Counted from the stretch's first letter, positions 1-7,680 are shown. The stretch: DNA of 64,000 nt from Candidatus Epilinea brevis (GCA_016710785.1 JADJUE010000003.1:558001-622000); one strand, 5' to 3'. The notes: a model not told the origin generated them from the letters alone. Translations and numbers: made by a program.

Positions 1-118
1 GGAGGCTGGTCTTGCCCTGCGCATTCTGCCCCGCCAACACCACGGGACCATCCGGCAGGGTCAACGCCAACTGGCGATAGCAGCGGAAATGGGTGAGGGA
101 CAGCTGACGGAGTCGCAC
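1..118 (-). CDS. recF: RecF, DNA replication and repair ATPase (N-terminal fragment)
   Basis: Only the first ~39 codons lie in the window and the gene runs off the left edge. The visible protein begins MRLRQLSLTHFRCYRQL and carries a Walker A loop, GQNAQGKTSL, near residues 29-38, as in RecF/SMC-family ATPases. RecF loads RecA at gaps and belongs to the RecFOR pathway. The GTG at 118 is chosen because it begins the canonical RecF N-terminus and the frame upstream offers no better start. The gene follows dnaN on the same strand with 94 nt between them, but has its own near-consensus -10 just upstream. It was identified by reading the strand directly; the fragment is short but diagnostic. Confidence 0.85.
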   Translation of the reverse strand, partial: MRLRQLSLTHFRCYRQLALTLPDGPVVLAGQNAQGKTSL

Positions 119-124
119 GTCGGC

Positions 125-130
125 ATTATA
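125..130 (-). promoter_or_regulatory. recF -10 box (TATAAT), 6 nt before the start codon
   Basis: On the minus strand TATAAT sits only six bases (GCCGAC) upstream of the recF GTG. Transcription starting ~7 nt after the -10 would begin at the start codon, giving a leaderless mRNA. No convincing -35 hexamer is visible 16-18 bp upstream. The remaining gap to dnaN (about 131-212) shows nothing else. Confidence 0.5.
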
Positions 131-212
131 GTGGGCAGCACCGGAAGCGCAGTCCCGGCGCGTATGTGTCTTCTGCGGCGCATCGGCACCGGCGCCAGGT
201 GTTCAACCGAAG

Positions 213-1352
213 TCAGCGGGCGATGTGCATCGGCATGATCACGTGGGTGAACTCAGAATCGTCCACGGGACGGATGACGCCGGGGCTGGAGGGCGTGCTG
301 ACGTCGTACACCACCTGATCGCTCTTCAGCACCCCGAGGATATCCATCAGGTACTTGGCGTTGAAGGCGATCTCCACCGGCATTCCTTCGACAGAGGCTT
401 CGATCTCGCTCTGGTTGCCCCCCACCTCCGCCGATTGCGCCGAGACCGTCACCTGACCTGGCGCTGCGTCCGAACCCGGTACGAAGTTCAAGCGCACGAT
501 GTTGGCTGAGTCACGGGCGAAGAAGCTGGCGATTCTCACCGCGCCGTGAAGCGCCTTGGTGTTGATGACCGCCCGCGTCCCGTGCCCCGTCGGCACGATC
601 TTGGCCACGTCGGGGAAGGCTCCGTCCAGTAGCTGGGAGACAATGTCCACATGGCGCATACGGAAGAGGATCTGATTGCGGCCTGCTGTCAGGCAGACCT
701 GCACCGGATCGCCGTCGTCGCCGATAACCCTTCCCAATTCCAGGAGCGCCCTGGCCGGAATGACGACCGAAACCGATCCATCCAGCGGCTCGTTGAACTG
801 GGCTTCGCGGAGCGAGAGTCGGAATCCATCGGCTGCCGCCATGGTGATGCGGCCGGCATCCGGGTCCACCGTGGTCAGAACGCCGGTCAGGATGGGTCGG
901 GCATCATCCGTGGCGGCCGCGATGGTCACCTGGGCGATCATCTCCTTGAGTGTCGCCGCCTCCAGCATGAAGACGGTGCCGTCGGCAACCGTCGGAAGGA
1001 TGGGGAAGTCAACCGCGTCGATGCCCTTGATGTCCGCCCGGTAGCGGTCGGAGCGGATGTTGAGGGTACGGGTCTTTTCATCCAGGCTCACGCTGACCTG
1101 TGGGGTGGGAAGGGAGTGGACGAAGTCGCTGAGCAGCCGAGCGGGCACGGTGATCGCGCCCGGCGTCTCGACATCGGACTCGAACCAGGCGCGAATACCG
1201 ATCTCCAGGTTGGTCGCGGACAGCTGTACCCGCCCGTCGGCCGCCTCGATAAGGATGTTGGACAGGATAGGCAGTGTGGTGCGGGTAGCCACCGCCCGGC
1301 CGACGACCGACAGGCCACGGGCCAGGTCTTCCTGCAGGCAGGTCAAGTTCAT
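213..1352 (-). CDS. dnaN: DNA polymerase III subunit beta (sliding clamp)
   Basis: This is a 379-residue protein of normal beta-clamp length, starting MNLTCLQEDLARGLSVVGRA, the classic DnaN N-terminus. The three clamp domains follow, and the protein ends in the usual FTHVIMPMHI segment. DnaN encircles DNA and tethers polymerase III. An in-frame start 27 codons upstream exists, but the ATG at 1352 is chosen because the family N-terminus begins there. The gene is followed by recF on the same strand and diverges from parA across a 379 nt gap. A good promoter lies ~190 nt upstream, beside DnaA-box-like 9-mers, so DnaA-responsive control is plausible. Confidence 0.97.
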   Translation of the reverse strand: MNLTCLQEDLARGLSVVGRAVATRTTLPILSNILIEAADGRVQLSATNLEIGIRAWFESDVETPGAITVPARLLSDFVHSLPTPQVSVSLDEKTRTLNIRSDRYRADIKGIDAVDFPILPTVADGTVFMLEAATLKEMIAQVTIAAATDDARPILTGVLTTVDPDAGRITMAAADGFRLSLREAQFNEPLDGSVSVVIPARALLELGRVIGDDGDPVQVCLTAGRNQILFRMRHVDIVSQLLDGAFPDVAKIVPTGHGTRAVINTKALHGAVRIASFFARDSANIVRLNFVPGSDAAPGQVTVSAQSAEVGGNQSEIEASVEGMPVEIAFNAKYLMDILGVLKSDQVVYDVSTPSSPGVIRPVDDSEFTHVIMPMHIAR

Positions 1353-1478
1353 GGTCGCTCTCGATCCACAGTCCGGGTCGATCCCCAGTGGTTCGTCCAG
1401 ATTCGCGGTCGCAATGCCCTGGGCAGCGACCACATCCTAAACGCTCTTGAAGGCCCCAATCGGTCATATCGTGGCAAG

Positions 1479-1535
1479 TGATCCACATTACCCCCAAGGG
1501 GTAGTGGTTCAGTCCATCTGATGCTTTTGTCCACC
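1479..1535. promoter_or_regulatory. DnaA-box-like 9-mers in the dnaN/parA intergenic region
   Basis: TGATCCACA (1479-1487, one mismatch to TTATCCACA) and TTGTCCACC (1527-1535, two mismatches) lie in the dnaN leader, just downstream of the predicted dnaN promoter. They may allow DnaA control of dnaN or be outlying origin boxes. The rest of the 1353-1731 gap holds only the two divergent promoters listed separately. Confidence 0.4.
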
Positions 1536-1540
1536 GACGC

Positions 1541-1569
1541 AGTATAGGGTATCGCCACTAGCGACGCAA
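1541..1569 (-). promoter_or_regulatory. Predicted dnaN promoter
   Basis: On the minus strand: -35 TTGCGT (1569-1564), 17 bp spacer, -10 TATACT (1546-1541). Transcription would start near 1534 and give dnaN a ~180 nt leader. Confidence 0.55.
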
Positions 1570-1635
1570 GAGCGGCTACTGTAGGGCTGACGGCTGGCCG
1601 CCGCGCGTTACCAACGACCAGCCGATGCGTCTGAC

Positions 1636-1665
1636 TTGGCGCGCCGACCCTGGCCGGGCTATTCT
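1636..1665 (+). promoter_or_regulatory. Predicted parA promoter
   Basis: TTGGCG (1636-1641), 18 bp spacer, TATTCT (1660-1665). Predicted start near 1672, about 60 nt before the parA ATG. Confidence 0.4.
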
Positions 1666-1731
1666 CCGCCGCCTGTGCCGGTCACCAGTCGCTCCTGGCC
1701 CCGGCTCTTCCCTGACTGGCAAGGAGATTGC

Positions 1732-2508
1732 ATGTCGCTTGTGTACGCCGTCGTGAATCAGAAGGGCGGCGTGGGCAAAACGACCACGGCGGTCAACCTC
1801 AGCGCAGCGCTGGCAGATGCAGGGCGGCGCGTGCTGCTGATTGACTGCGATCCGCAGGCCAATGCCACCCGTTCCGTCGGCTATGCCGATACCCCCGAAC
1901 ACTCTCTCTACGACCTTCTCGTCGATGCCGAGCATGTCAGTTTGAGCGATGCCACCGTTGGAACCGGCACGGCCGGACTCTCGCTGGTACCTTCGTCGGC
2001 CGCCTTGGCCGGGGCCGAGGTAGAGTTGGTGAACCTCTGGGGGCGGGAAACCCGTCTGCGGCAGGCTTTGGAAGCGGCGCAGGGCCAGTACGACTATATC
2101 CTCATGGATTGTCCACCCAGCCTGGGTCTCATCTCGGTGAACGCCTTGGTCGCCGCTCAGGGCGTCCTGGTGCCGGTGCAATGCGAGTACCTGAGCCTGG
2201 AAGGTCTGGGCATGCTCATGCGCACCCTTGAGCTGGTCCAGCGACGGTTGAATCCGGCGCTCGTGGTCAGCGGCCTGATCATGACCATGTTCGACCCTCG
2301 CACCCGCCTATCCAGCGAGGTTGTGGCGGAGGTAGGTCGACATTTTCCCCAACAGCGCTTCGACACCGTCATTCCGCGCAACATCCGACTGAGCGAAGCG
2401 CCGAGCTATGGCGAGACCGTCCTGCAGTACGCGGCCGTTTCGCCCGGCGCTGTTGCCTATCGTGCGCTCGCGGCCGAGCTGATGCATCGGTTTGAGCCGC
2501 CGGCATGA
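1732..2508 (+). CDS. parA: ParA/Soj chromosome partitioning ATPase
   Basis: A 258-residue ParA/MinD-superfamily ATPase. The deviant Walker A motif KGGVGKTT is at residues ~11-18, the Walker A' LIDCDPQAN follows near 38, and the ILMDCPPSLG Walker B segment is near residue 122. ParA binds nucleoid DNA cooperatively and moves ParB-parS complexes. The ATG at 1732 is preceded by an AAGGAG ribosome site and matches the usual Soj start; an upstream in-frame extension is rejected. parB follows after 61 nt, and two parS sites lie just beyond it. There is no N-terminal helix-turn-helix, so this is the chromosomal (type Ib-like) form. Confidence 0.96.
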   Translation: MSLVYAVVNQKGGVGKTTTAVNLSAALADAGRRVLLIDCDPQANATRSVGYADTPEHSLYDLLVDAEHVSLSDATVGTGTAGLSLVPSSAALAGAEVELVNLWGRETRLRQALEAAQGQYDYILMDCPPSLGLISVNALVAAQGVLVPVQCEYLSLEGLGMLMRTLELVQRRLNPALVVSGLIMTMFDPRTRLSSEVVAEVGRHFPQQRFDTVIPRNIRLSEAPSYGETVLQYAAVSPGAVAYRALAAELMHRFEPPA

Positions 2509-2569
2509 CCGGATCGACCAACCAGGTGAGTGGCGCCACGCGCTCAGAATCCACGAGGAGTACCAGCGA

Positions 2570-3517
2570 ATGACCCAGCTCAAGCGACGCGGACTGGGGC
2601 GTGGCCTTGACGCCCTCTTGAAGAGCACCGCCTTGCCCGTCGACGAGCTGCCCGCTGATGCCCCGTCTGCCCGCGGCTCCGACTCGGCATCAGCGGGTTC
2701 CCGCGAGAACGGTGTGCTTTGGCTTGGCATCGACAGCATCCGCCCCAACCCCTACCAACCACGCCAGGTCTTCGCTGTCGAGGCACTTGAGGAGTTGGCT
2801 GCCTCCATCCGAAGCCACGGCATCATCCAGCCCTTGTTGGTCGTGCCCGGCGATGATGGCTACACCCTGATCGCCGGTGAACGGCGCTGGCAGGCCGCCC
2901 GGATTGCCGGACTCAGCCAGGTTCCAGTTGTAACCCGCCAAGCCAGCACCCGTGAGATGCTTGCACTTGCGATCATCGAGAATGTCCAGCGGGAGAATCT
3001 GGACCCCCTGGAGGCTGCCGGTAGCTATCAACGACTCATCGAAGAGTTCGAACTGACTCAGGCCGAGGTGGCGCAGTTGGTCGGCAAGTCCCGCGTCGCC
3101 ATCACCAACACCGTCCGCCTTCTAGGCCTTCCAAAGGAACTACAAGCCCTGGTATCCGCTGGACACCTCACCGAAGGACATGCTCGCGCGCTCCTGGGTC
3201 TGCATGACGAAATTGAGCAACAGGCGATGGCGCAGCGTGCGCTTGCCGAGGGCTGGACCGTCCGGCGCTTGGAGGAAGCCGTTCGGGAGCGGAAGTCGTC
3301 GCCGGTAGGAGATATCGCTCGACCCGCCGACCGCTCGACCCGCCGCTCAACAGCGCTTGACCCCAACACCGCCGCTGCGATCGCCTCCTTGGAGTCCGCT
3401 CTGGGTACGCGGGTAGAGATCCGCCGTCGCGGCAGCGCCGGACAGATCCTGCTTCACTTCTATTCTGAGGAGGACCTGTCGGGGCTCTACCAGATCCTGA
3501 CGGCTGATCGCGCATGA
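2570..3517 (+). CDS. parB: ParB/Spo0J chromosome partitioning protein (CTPase)
   Basis: A 315-residue ParB. It starts with the typical basic KRRGLGRGLDALL segment. The ParB N-terminal domain contains RPNPYQPR and the CTP-binding GERRW box (near residue 103). A central helix-turn-helix (LTQAEVAQLVGKSRVAITNT) recognises parS, and a C-terminal dimerisation domain follows. ParB loads at parS, spreads as a CTP-dependent clamp and recruits SMC. The ATG at 2570 has a GAGGAG ribosome site; a longer in-frame extension overlapping parA is rejected. The gene forms an operon with parA, and the first parS lies ~30 nt after its stop. Confidence 0.96.
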   Translation: MTQLKRRGLGRGLDALLKSTALPVDELPADAPSARGSDSASAGSRENGVLWLGIDSIRPNPYQPRQVFAVEALEELAASIRSHGIIQPLLVVPGDDGYTLIAGERRWQAARIAGLSQVPVVTRQASTREMLALAIIENVQRENLDPLEAAGSYQRLIEEFELTQAEVAQLVGKSRVAITNTVRLLGLPKELQALVSAGHLTEGHARALLGLHDEIEQQAMAQRALAEGWTVRRLEEAVRERKSSPVGDIARPADRSTRRSTALDPNTAAAIASLESALGTRVEIRRRGSAGQILLHFYSEEDLSGLYQILTADRA

Positions 3518-3545
3518 TTGGACCGTTCCGCTCCAACGCCAGACA

Positions 3546-3561
3546 GGTTTCACGTGAAACA
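3546..3561. promoter_or_regulatory. parS site 1
   Basis: GGTTTCACGTGAAACA matches the consensus parS TGTTTCACGTGAAACA at 15 of 16 positions, with an intact inverted core. It lies between parB and the methyltransferase gene and is the expected ParB loading site. Confidence 0.92.
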
Positions 3562-3651
3562 AACATCTGGCACTGGTTGGTCATGCTCTCGTGCCGAGCG
3601 ACTCTGGTCTGAGATTGGCCGACCGCCCCAACCGTCCGTCTTCAGCAAGGA

Positions 3652-4578
3652 ATGTTTCACGTGAAACCAAACGAGACGCCCCGCATCTGTGATTACGAGG
3701 GCAGCGACTACCGCGAGCGTTTCTGGGAACACGCCGACCGGGCCTACGAGGACGCTGCCGAAAGGTTGGCCATCCGCCGTCTACTCCCCAGCAGCGGACG
3801 CCGGTTGACTGAGATCGGTGCCGGCTTTGGGCGTTTGGTGGACGAGTATCGCAACTTCGACGAGGTATTGTTGGTCGACTACGCCCATTCGATGATCGCC
3901 GATGCTCGGAAGCGGCTTTCCGGCAGTCGTACCGGCCTGCGCTTCATCTGCGCCGATCTCTATCACCTGCCATTCTGCACCGCTGCCCTGGATGCGGTGG
4001 TCCAGATCCGCGTCCTTCACCATGTGGAACGAATTGACAACGCGTTCATGGAGGTTGCTCGTACCCTCCGCACCGGAGGAGCCTACGTACTGGAGTTCGC
4101 CAACAAGCGCAACCTCAAGGCCATCCTACGCCATTTGACTGGCAAACAAGCTTCCGACCCCTTTGACGACGAGCCCTTTGAGTTTGTACCTCTGAACTGG
4201 AACCACCACCCGCGACGGGTTATCACCGCCCTTGGCAAGGCCAGTTTGTCGCCGACCGCTGCGCGGTCGGTGTCCCTCTTTCGCCTGGCGATCCTGAAGC
4301 AGCGAGTGCCCGTGCCAACCCTTGCCCGCGCCGACGACCTCTTGGCCGGGCTGCTGGCCCGACTCTGTCTAAGCCCCAGCCAATTCATCCGCGCATTGAA
4401 GACAGTGGGTGGTGGAGCGGCTCACGGACTCTGGCGCTGCCCGTCATGCGGGACCGAACCGCTCATAGAGGAAGCTGATGCTGTACCTTGTCCGTCGTGC
4501 GGTCGCCGGTGGCCAATCATCGACGGCGTCTACATCTTCCGCGCCGAGGTGGCTGACAGCCTGATGGCGGGCCGATAG
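3652..4578 (+). CDS. Class I SAM-dependent methyltransferase with C-terminal zinc ribbon
   Basis: A 308-residue protein. Motif I, LTEIGAGFGRLVDEY, is near residues 46-60, a D-rich acidic loop follows, and LRTGGAYVLEFANKRN is the motif IV/V region, so this is a Methyltransf_11-type enzyme. Residues ~262-300 contain two CPSCG pairs (RCPSCG ... PCPSCGRRWPIIDGVY), resembling Trm112/UPF0434-type zinc ribbons. The substrate is unknown. The ATG lies one base before a parS site, so the first residues MFHVKP are parS-encoded; an AAGGA directly abuts the ATG, closer than usual, so a later start cannot be excluded. The gene occupies the position where rsmG often sits near parAB, but it is not RsmG-like. 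It converges on jag across a strong hairpin. Confidence 0.85.
   Translation: MFHVKPNETPRICDYEGSDYRERFWEHADRAYEDAAERLAIRRLLPSSGRRLTEIGAGFGRLVDEYRNFDEVLLVDYAHSMIADARKRLSGSRTGLRFICADLYHLPFCTAALDAVVQIRVLHHVERIDNAFMEVARTLRTGGAYVLEFANKRNLKAILRHLTGKQASDPFDDEPFEFVPLNWNHHPRRVITALGKASLSPTAARSVSLFRLAILKQRVPVPTLARADDLLAGLLARLCLSPSQFIRALKTVGGGAAHGLWRCPSCGTEPLIEEADAVPCPSCGRRWPIIDGVYIFRAEVADSLMAGR
3653..3668. promoter_or_regulatory. parS site 2, overlapping a start codon
   Basis: TGTTTCACGTGAAACC matches the 16-bp consensus at 15 positions. It begins at the second base of the methyltransferase ATG, so ParB bound here would cover the translation start region of that gene. It is ~107 bp from parS site 1. Confidence 0.92.
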
Positions 4579-4591
4579 GACGCTTGACGCC

Positions 4592-4608
4592 GTGGCCGCT
4601 TCGGCCAC
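4592..4608. terminator. Short hairpin after the methyltransferase gene
   Basis: GTGGCCG-CTT-CGGCCAC forms a perfect 7 bp stem 14 nt after the stop, followed by a pyrimidine-rich but not U-rich run. Confidence 0.45.
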
Positions 4609-4649
4609 CACCTGTTGTCTCTACCCCACCCTCTTCTTGCCCTGGAACT

Positions 4650-4686
4650 GCATAGGGGCCGACTCCTGAGAAGTCGGCCCCTATGC
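4650..4686. terminator. Bidirectional terminator hairpin between the methyltransferase and jag
   Basis: A perfect 15 bp stem (GCATAGGGGCCGACT and its complement) closes a 7-nt loop. It lies between the 3' ends of two convergent genes and can serve both. No T-tract follows on either strand. Confidence 0.7.
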
Positions 4687-4720
4687 AATCAACGTCATTC
4701 TGGGACGGTACCGGCTCGGA

Positions 4721-5614
4721 TCACGATGCCTGGGGCAGTGTGGGCAAGAGTTGGTCCTTGCGGCGGACCGTCACCTTGCGCCCGAAGCCGATGCCAATGC
4801 TCTGGGTGGTGATTTCATCGAACGGTTTGAGAGCCAGATGAACCACTCGCCGCTCGTAGGGGGTCATCGGCGGCAAGCTGACCGGTCGGCCTTCGCGCTC
4901 CACCAGGCGGGCACTCTGCTCGGCCATCAAGTAGATCTCCTTGATCCGCCGAGCACGATCACCATCGATGTCTAATAGCAGGTTGACCCAGCGCCCCAGC
5001 TCGCGGCTGACCAAGAGACGGGCGACAAACTGCAACGCGGCCAAGCCGCGACCGCCGCGAGCGGTCAGACGATCCACAAACGGTCCGTGGATGCTGAGGA
5101 CCAGGGACTCCTCGCCATCGATGGGAACTGGGAGCAGTGAGGGCTTGGCTTCCATCTCCAAACCCTCATCGCAGCCCATGTCCTGGAGGATGCGGCCCAC
5201 GGCCCGTTTCGCCATGTCGACGACTTCTGTCGCCGGCAGGACGGCCAGACCGTCAGCATTGGTAGCGGCGGGGCCAACCGGAAGGGACGCTGGCCCGGTA
5301 GCCGGTGCTAGATCTGCCTCGCCCTCGACAGCCACCTTGCGTGTCCGGCGCTTAGGAGCAGCTTCTGCGGCGGTCGCGACTTCGCCTGCCGTCCCCGCGG
5401 GCTCGTCGACACTGTCGCCAAGGGTCAGAGGGGTCATTCGAACCATGGCTTCCTCGGCGCCAAGGCCTAGCAAGCCGGATTTTCCCTCGCGAAGCACTTC
5501 GATGCGGACTTCGCTGCGCTTGAGTCCACCCAACCTCACCAGTCCCCGCACTATGGCTTCATCCACACTGGGAGCCTGAACTTCAATCACGCGTCTATCT
5601 AGGGCGTCGCTCAT
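4721..5614 (-). CDS. jag: Jag/KhpB-like RNA-binding protein (Jag-N, KH, R3H)
   Basis: A 297-residue protein. The Jag N-terminal domain (residues ~8-60, including the GLLGLGAEEA stretch) is followed by an Ala/Pro-rich linker to ~130, a KH domain and a C-terminal R3H domain (PMTPYERRVVHLAL). This RNA-binding family acts with KhpA on RNAs linked to cell envelope and division. The ATG at 5614 lies inside the last codons of yidC (20 nt overlap) and has a strong AGGAGG ribosome site, so the two are translationally coupled. It is the last gene of the rpmH-rnpA-yidD-yidC-jag operon, the standard order. Confidence 0.93.
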   Translation of the reverse strand: MSDALDRRVIEVQAPSVDEAIVRGLVRLGGLKRSEVRIEVLREGKSGLLGLGAEEAMVRMTPLTLGDSVDEPAGTAGEVATAAEAAPKRRTRKVAVEGEADLAPATGPASLPVGPAATNADGLAVLPATEVVDMAKRAVGRILQDMGCDEGLEMEAKPSLLPVPIDGEESLVLSIHGPFVDRLTARGGRGLAALQFVARLLVSRELGRWVNLLLDIDGDRARRIKEIYLMAEQSARLVEREGRPVSLPPMTPYERRVVHLALKPFDEITTQSIGIGFGRKVTVRRKDQLLPTLPQAS

Positions 5615-6434
5615 TGAACCCCTCCTCTTTGGATCGTCGACCGCGCCTGGGTTCGGTGCGGCCAGCGTCGGGTTTCCCGGCCTCGTTCGCCCCGGCGCCC
5701 GCGCTGGCGGCTACCGGGCTCATGGGCGTAAGCCATTTCTGCTGAACAAGGCTGAGGATATTGAACACGATGTAGTAGATGGAGAACCCGGCCGCGAAGG
5801 TCAACGAGAAGTAGGCGAACATGAACGGCAGGACCTTCATGCTGGTCGCCATGGCCTGCGCCTGCGGGTCGTCCGACTGAACGGGCGGCGTCATCATCTT
5901 CTGGAAGGCCAGCTGGGTCACGAAGAGCACCAGCGCCAGAAAGGGTATGGCCATCAACTTGTCCGGTGGGCAAAGCGGGTTCGGCTCGCAAGCTGCCAGA
6001 CTCGGAATCCAGAAGAATCGCTCCCCAACCATCGGCCCCGGTATGGCGGCGGTGCCCTTCAAATTATTCAGGGCGGCGAACAGACCGAAGAACACGACCA
6101 TCTGGATGATGAGCGGCAGGCACCCTCCCACAGGATTGACCTTGTGTTCACGGTACAGCTCCAACTGCTTCTGGGCCAGGGTCTCTTTGTCATCCTTGTA
6201 CTGCTCCTGCAGCCCCCGCAGTTTGGGTTGGATCTGCTGCAGGCCGCGCATCGAGCGCTGCTGAGCCAGGTTGAGCGGATAGGTCAATGCCTTGACCAGG
6301 ACGGCCATGAGCACCAACGCCGGCACGAAAGGCGAGATGGTATCCGGCAACCCGACATGAGCGAAGACGTCGTGGAGCCAGAGAAGGATGTTCTTGAAGA
6401 ACAAGGTGAACGGGTTGCTGAGGGCGTAGGTCAA
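5595..6434 (-). CDS. yidC: Membrane protein insertase YidC/Oxa1/SpoIIIJ
   Basis: A 279-residue protein with five or so hydrophobic segments and the family signature region NPVGGCLPLIIQMVVFFGLF near residues 100-119. It inserts proteins into the membrane alone or with SecYEG. It lacks the large periplasmic P1 domain of Gram-negative YidC, as in monoderm and Chloroflexota forms. The basic C-terminus (RRGRRSKEEG) could contact ribosomes. The start is a TTG at 6434 with a GAGAGG element upstream; no ATG fits the N-terminus better. It overlaps jag and follows yidD by 59 nt. Confidence 0.95.
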   Translation of the reverse strand: MTYALSNPFTLFFKNILLWLHDVFAHVGLPDTISPFVPALVLMAVLVKALTYPLNLAQQRSMRGLQQIQPKLRGLQEQYKDDKETLAQKQLELYREHKVNPVGGCLPLIIQMVVFFGLFAALNNLKGTAAIPGPMVGERFFWIPSLAACEPNPLCPPDKLMAIPFLALVLFVTQLAFQKMMTPPVQSDDPQAQAMATSMKVLPFMFAYFSLTFAAGFSIYYIVFNILSLVQQKWLTPMSPVAASAGAGANEAGKPDAGRTEPRRGRRSKEEGFNERRPR

Positions 6435-6493
6435 CCGAGCTTCCTCTCAGATGATCGGCGGTTTTCGGATTCAGCCTTCGAATCCTGGCCCGG

Positions 6494-6703
6494 TCATGGA
6501 ACCGGATCATAACCGCCTGGGTTGAAGGGATGGCAGCGGGACAGTCGACGAAGGGTAAGGATGCCTCCCCGGCGAAGTCCATGGCGGTCGATGGCCTGGA
6601 AGCCGTATTCCGAGCAAGACGGCTGGAAGCGGCAGCTGGGCGGCAGGACACGGCTGAAGGTTCGCTGCCAGAGTCGGATGGCGCCCAGGGCCAGAGTCTT
6701 CAT
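6494..6703 (-). CDS. yidD: Membrane protein insertion efficiency factor YidD
   Basis: A 69-residue protein with the complete YidD pattern: an N-terminal hydrophobic/basic helix, then PPSCRFQPSCSEYGFQAI, the conserved cysteines, and CHPFNPGGYDPVP at the C-terminus. YidD is a small membrane-associated protein found between rnpA and yidC that assists insertion. Its ATG overlaps the rnpA stop codon (ATGA), so the two are coupled. A long in-frame extension is rejected because it only shadows rnpA. Confidence 0.95.
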   Translation of the reverse strand: MKTLALGAIRLWQRTFSRVLPPSCRFQPSCSEYGFQAIDRHGLRRGGILTLRRLSRCHPFNPGGYDPVP

Positions 6704-7074
6704 GCGGACGCCGGTTGCGGCCCATGCGCCGTTGTGCTGACCAGATCGGCCCGTCGCAGCAACGAATGCGCGGCGGCGGCGAGATCCTGGTAGGTGGCCT
6801 CCGCCGCCGCGGGACGGACCACGAGAACCAGATCCCATCCACGGCAAAGACGGGGATACAGCAGCCTGAGGACCTCTCGGAGCCTCCGCTTTACCCGGTT
6901 GCGAACCACGGACGCGCCCACGCGGCGGCTCACTGTGATGCCCATCCGGGTTGCCCTTGCGACATCTTGAGCCGGTGCGGCTGTGAGCACCAGAAGCGGA
7001 TGGCGCCAGACATGTCCGCGCTCTCGAACGCGAGCAAAGTCCGCACCATCGCGCAGCCGCCAAGCCCGCCGCAT
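6700..7074 (-). CDS. rnpA: Ribonuclease P protein component
   Basis: A 124-residue basic protein starting MRRAWRLRDGADFARV. It carries the diagnostic RNRVKRRLRE helix (RNR motif) and a beta segment, WDLVLVVRP. With the rnpB RNA, not seen in this window, it forms RNase P for tRNA 5' maturation. An in-frame TTG 12 codons upstream is possible, but the ATG at 7074 fits the family N-terminus. It lies between rpmH and yidD, the usual order. The C-terminus extends ~10 residues past the core and overlaps yidD. Confidence 0.95.
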   Translation of the reverse strand: MRRAWRLRDGADFARVRERGHVWRHPLLVLTAAPAQDVARATRMGITVSRRVGASVVRNRVKRRLREVLRLLYPRLCRGWDLVLVVRPAAAEATYQDLAAAAHSLLRRADLVSTTAHGPQPASA

Positions 7075-7129
7075 CGGAAACCGCCCGCCACGCTCATGAA
7101 CCGCAAGCAAGGCTGCCGCGCTGAATCCG

Positions 7130-7279
7130 CTACTTCTGGTGCGGCTGAACCGTCAGCAGCTTGCGGCCATGAGCCCTGCGGCGCTTGAGAACCCGCCGTC
7201 CGTTGGCCGAGGCCATGCGCTCTCGAAAGCCATGGGTACGCATGCGCTTCGCCTTCTTGGGTTGCCAGGTGCGCTTCAT
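7130..7279 (-). CDS. rpmH: Large ribosomal subunit protein bL34
   Basis: A 49-residue, extremely basic protein read directly from the minus strand. It starts MKRTWQPKKAKRMRTHGF, then RMASANGRRVLKRRRAHGRK, the invariant bL34 sequence. The C-terminal LLTVQPHQK tail is slightly longer than the common ~44-46 residue form. It is the first gene of the operon with rnpA, yidD, yidC and jag, behind a strong promoter and a ~137 nt leader. Confidence 0.97.
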   Translation of the reverse strand: MKRTWQPKKAKRMRTHGFRERMASANGRRVLKRRRAHGRKLLTVQPHQK

Positions 7280-7422
7280 CGTCAAGACTGCCTTTCTTGG
7301 GTTCACCGCGGACCAGACCGCCGGCGCCGCGTTGCAGGCGACCGCCGTCAGGCTCTCCGTGCGAGGATCGACACGCCGCCCCCAATGACGAGGAGCAGCG
7401 TTGATGTAGATTGCGACGCTCG

Positions 7423-7450
7423 ATTATAGGCAACCTGCGACGCGCGGCAA
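7423..7450 (-). promoter_or_regulatory. Promoter of the rpmH operon
   Basis: On the minus strand: TTGCCG (7450-7445), 16 bp spacer, TATAAT (7428-7423). It is one of the strongest matches in the window, as expected for a ribosomal protein operon. The leader to rpmH (7280-7416) shows no other feature I can support. Confidence 0.7.
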
Positions 7451-7642
7451 AGCGAACCTCCACCTCGGGTCCATCTCAGTGCCGTCGGGCCTGGAGCAGA
7501 AACCGTGTGGTATACACGGAGTTTTCTTAAAGTTTCTTATCTGTTATGCAAAGTCATACCCAATAACCCAGATCTGGTACCGAGAGCCGTCATCCCCCCC
7601 CCACATAGCCAAAATGAGTGACTTGACGTCGTCAGGAGCGAA
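7451..7642. other. Intergenic region between the rpmH and dnaA promoters
   Basis: This gap holds a small hairpin, CCGTGT-GGTAT-ACACGG (7503-7519), followed by TTTTCTT, then the most A/T-rich stretch near dnaA (about 7520-7565), and a run of nine C at 7594-7602. I see no DnaA box. The A/T-rich stretch could be an unwinding element or simply promoter DNA. Confidence 0.3.
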
Positions 7643-7672
7643 TTGCGGGCCTCGCTGAGCGTCGGGTAGAAT
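7643..7672 (+). promoter_or_regulatory. dnaA promoter, 8 nt before the ATG
   Basis: TTGCGG (7643-7648), 18 bp spacer, TAGAAT (7667-7672), then CCCCTGTC and the dnaA ATG. Transcription would start at or within a base or two of the ATG. There is no Shine-Dalgarno sequence, so dnaA is probably a leaderless mRNA. Confidence 0.55.
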
Positions 7673-7680
7673 CCCCTGTC

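Noticed and set aside
3652..4578. RsmG (16S rRNA G527 methyltransferase) by position
   Set aside because: The sequence has a Methyltransf_11-type motif I and a C-terminal zinc ribbon, neither typical of RsmG.
7594..7602. Run of nine C before dnaA as a phase-variation tract
   Set aside because: It lies outside the predicted promoter hexamers and any reading frame, so slippage has no obvious consequence.
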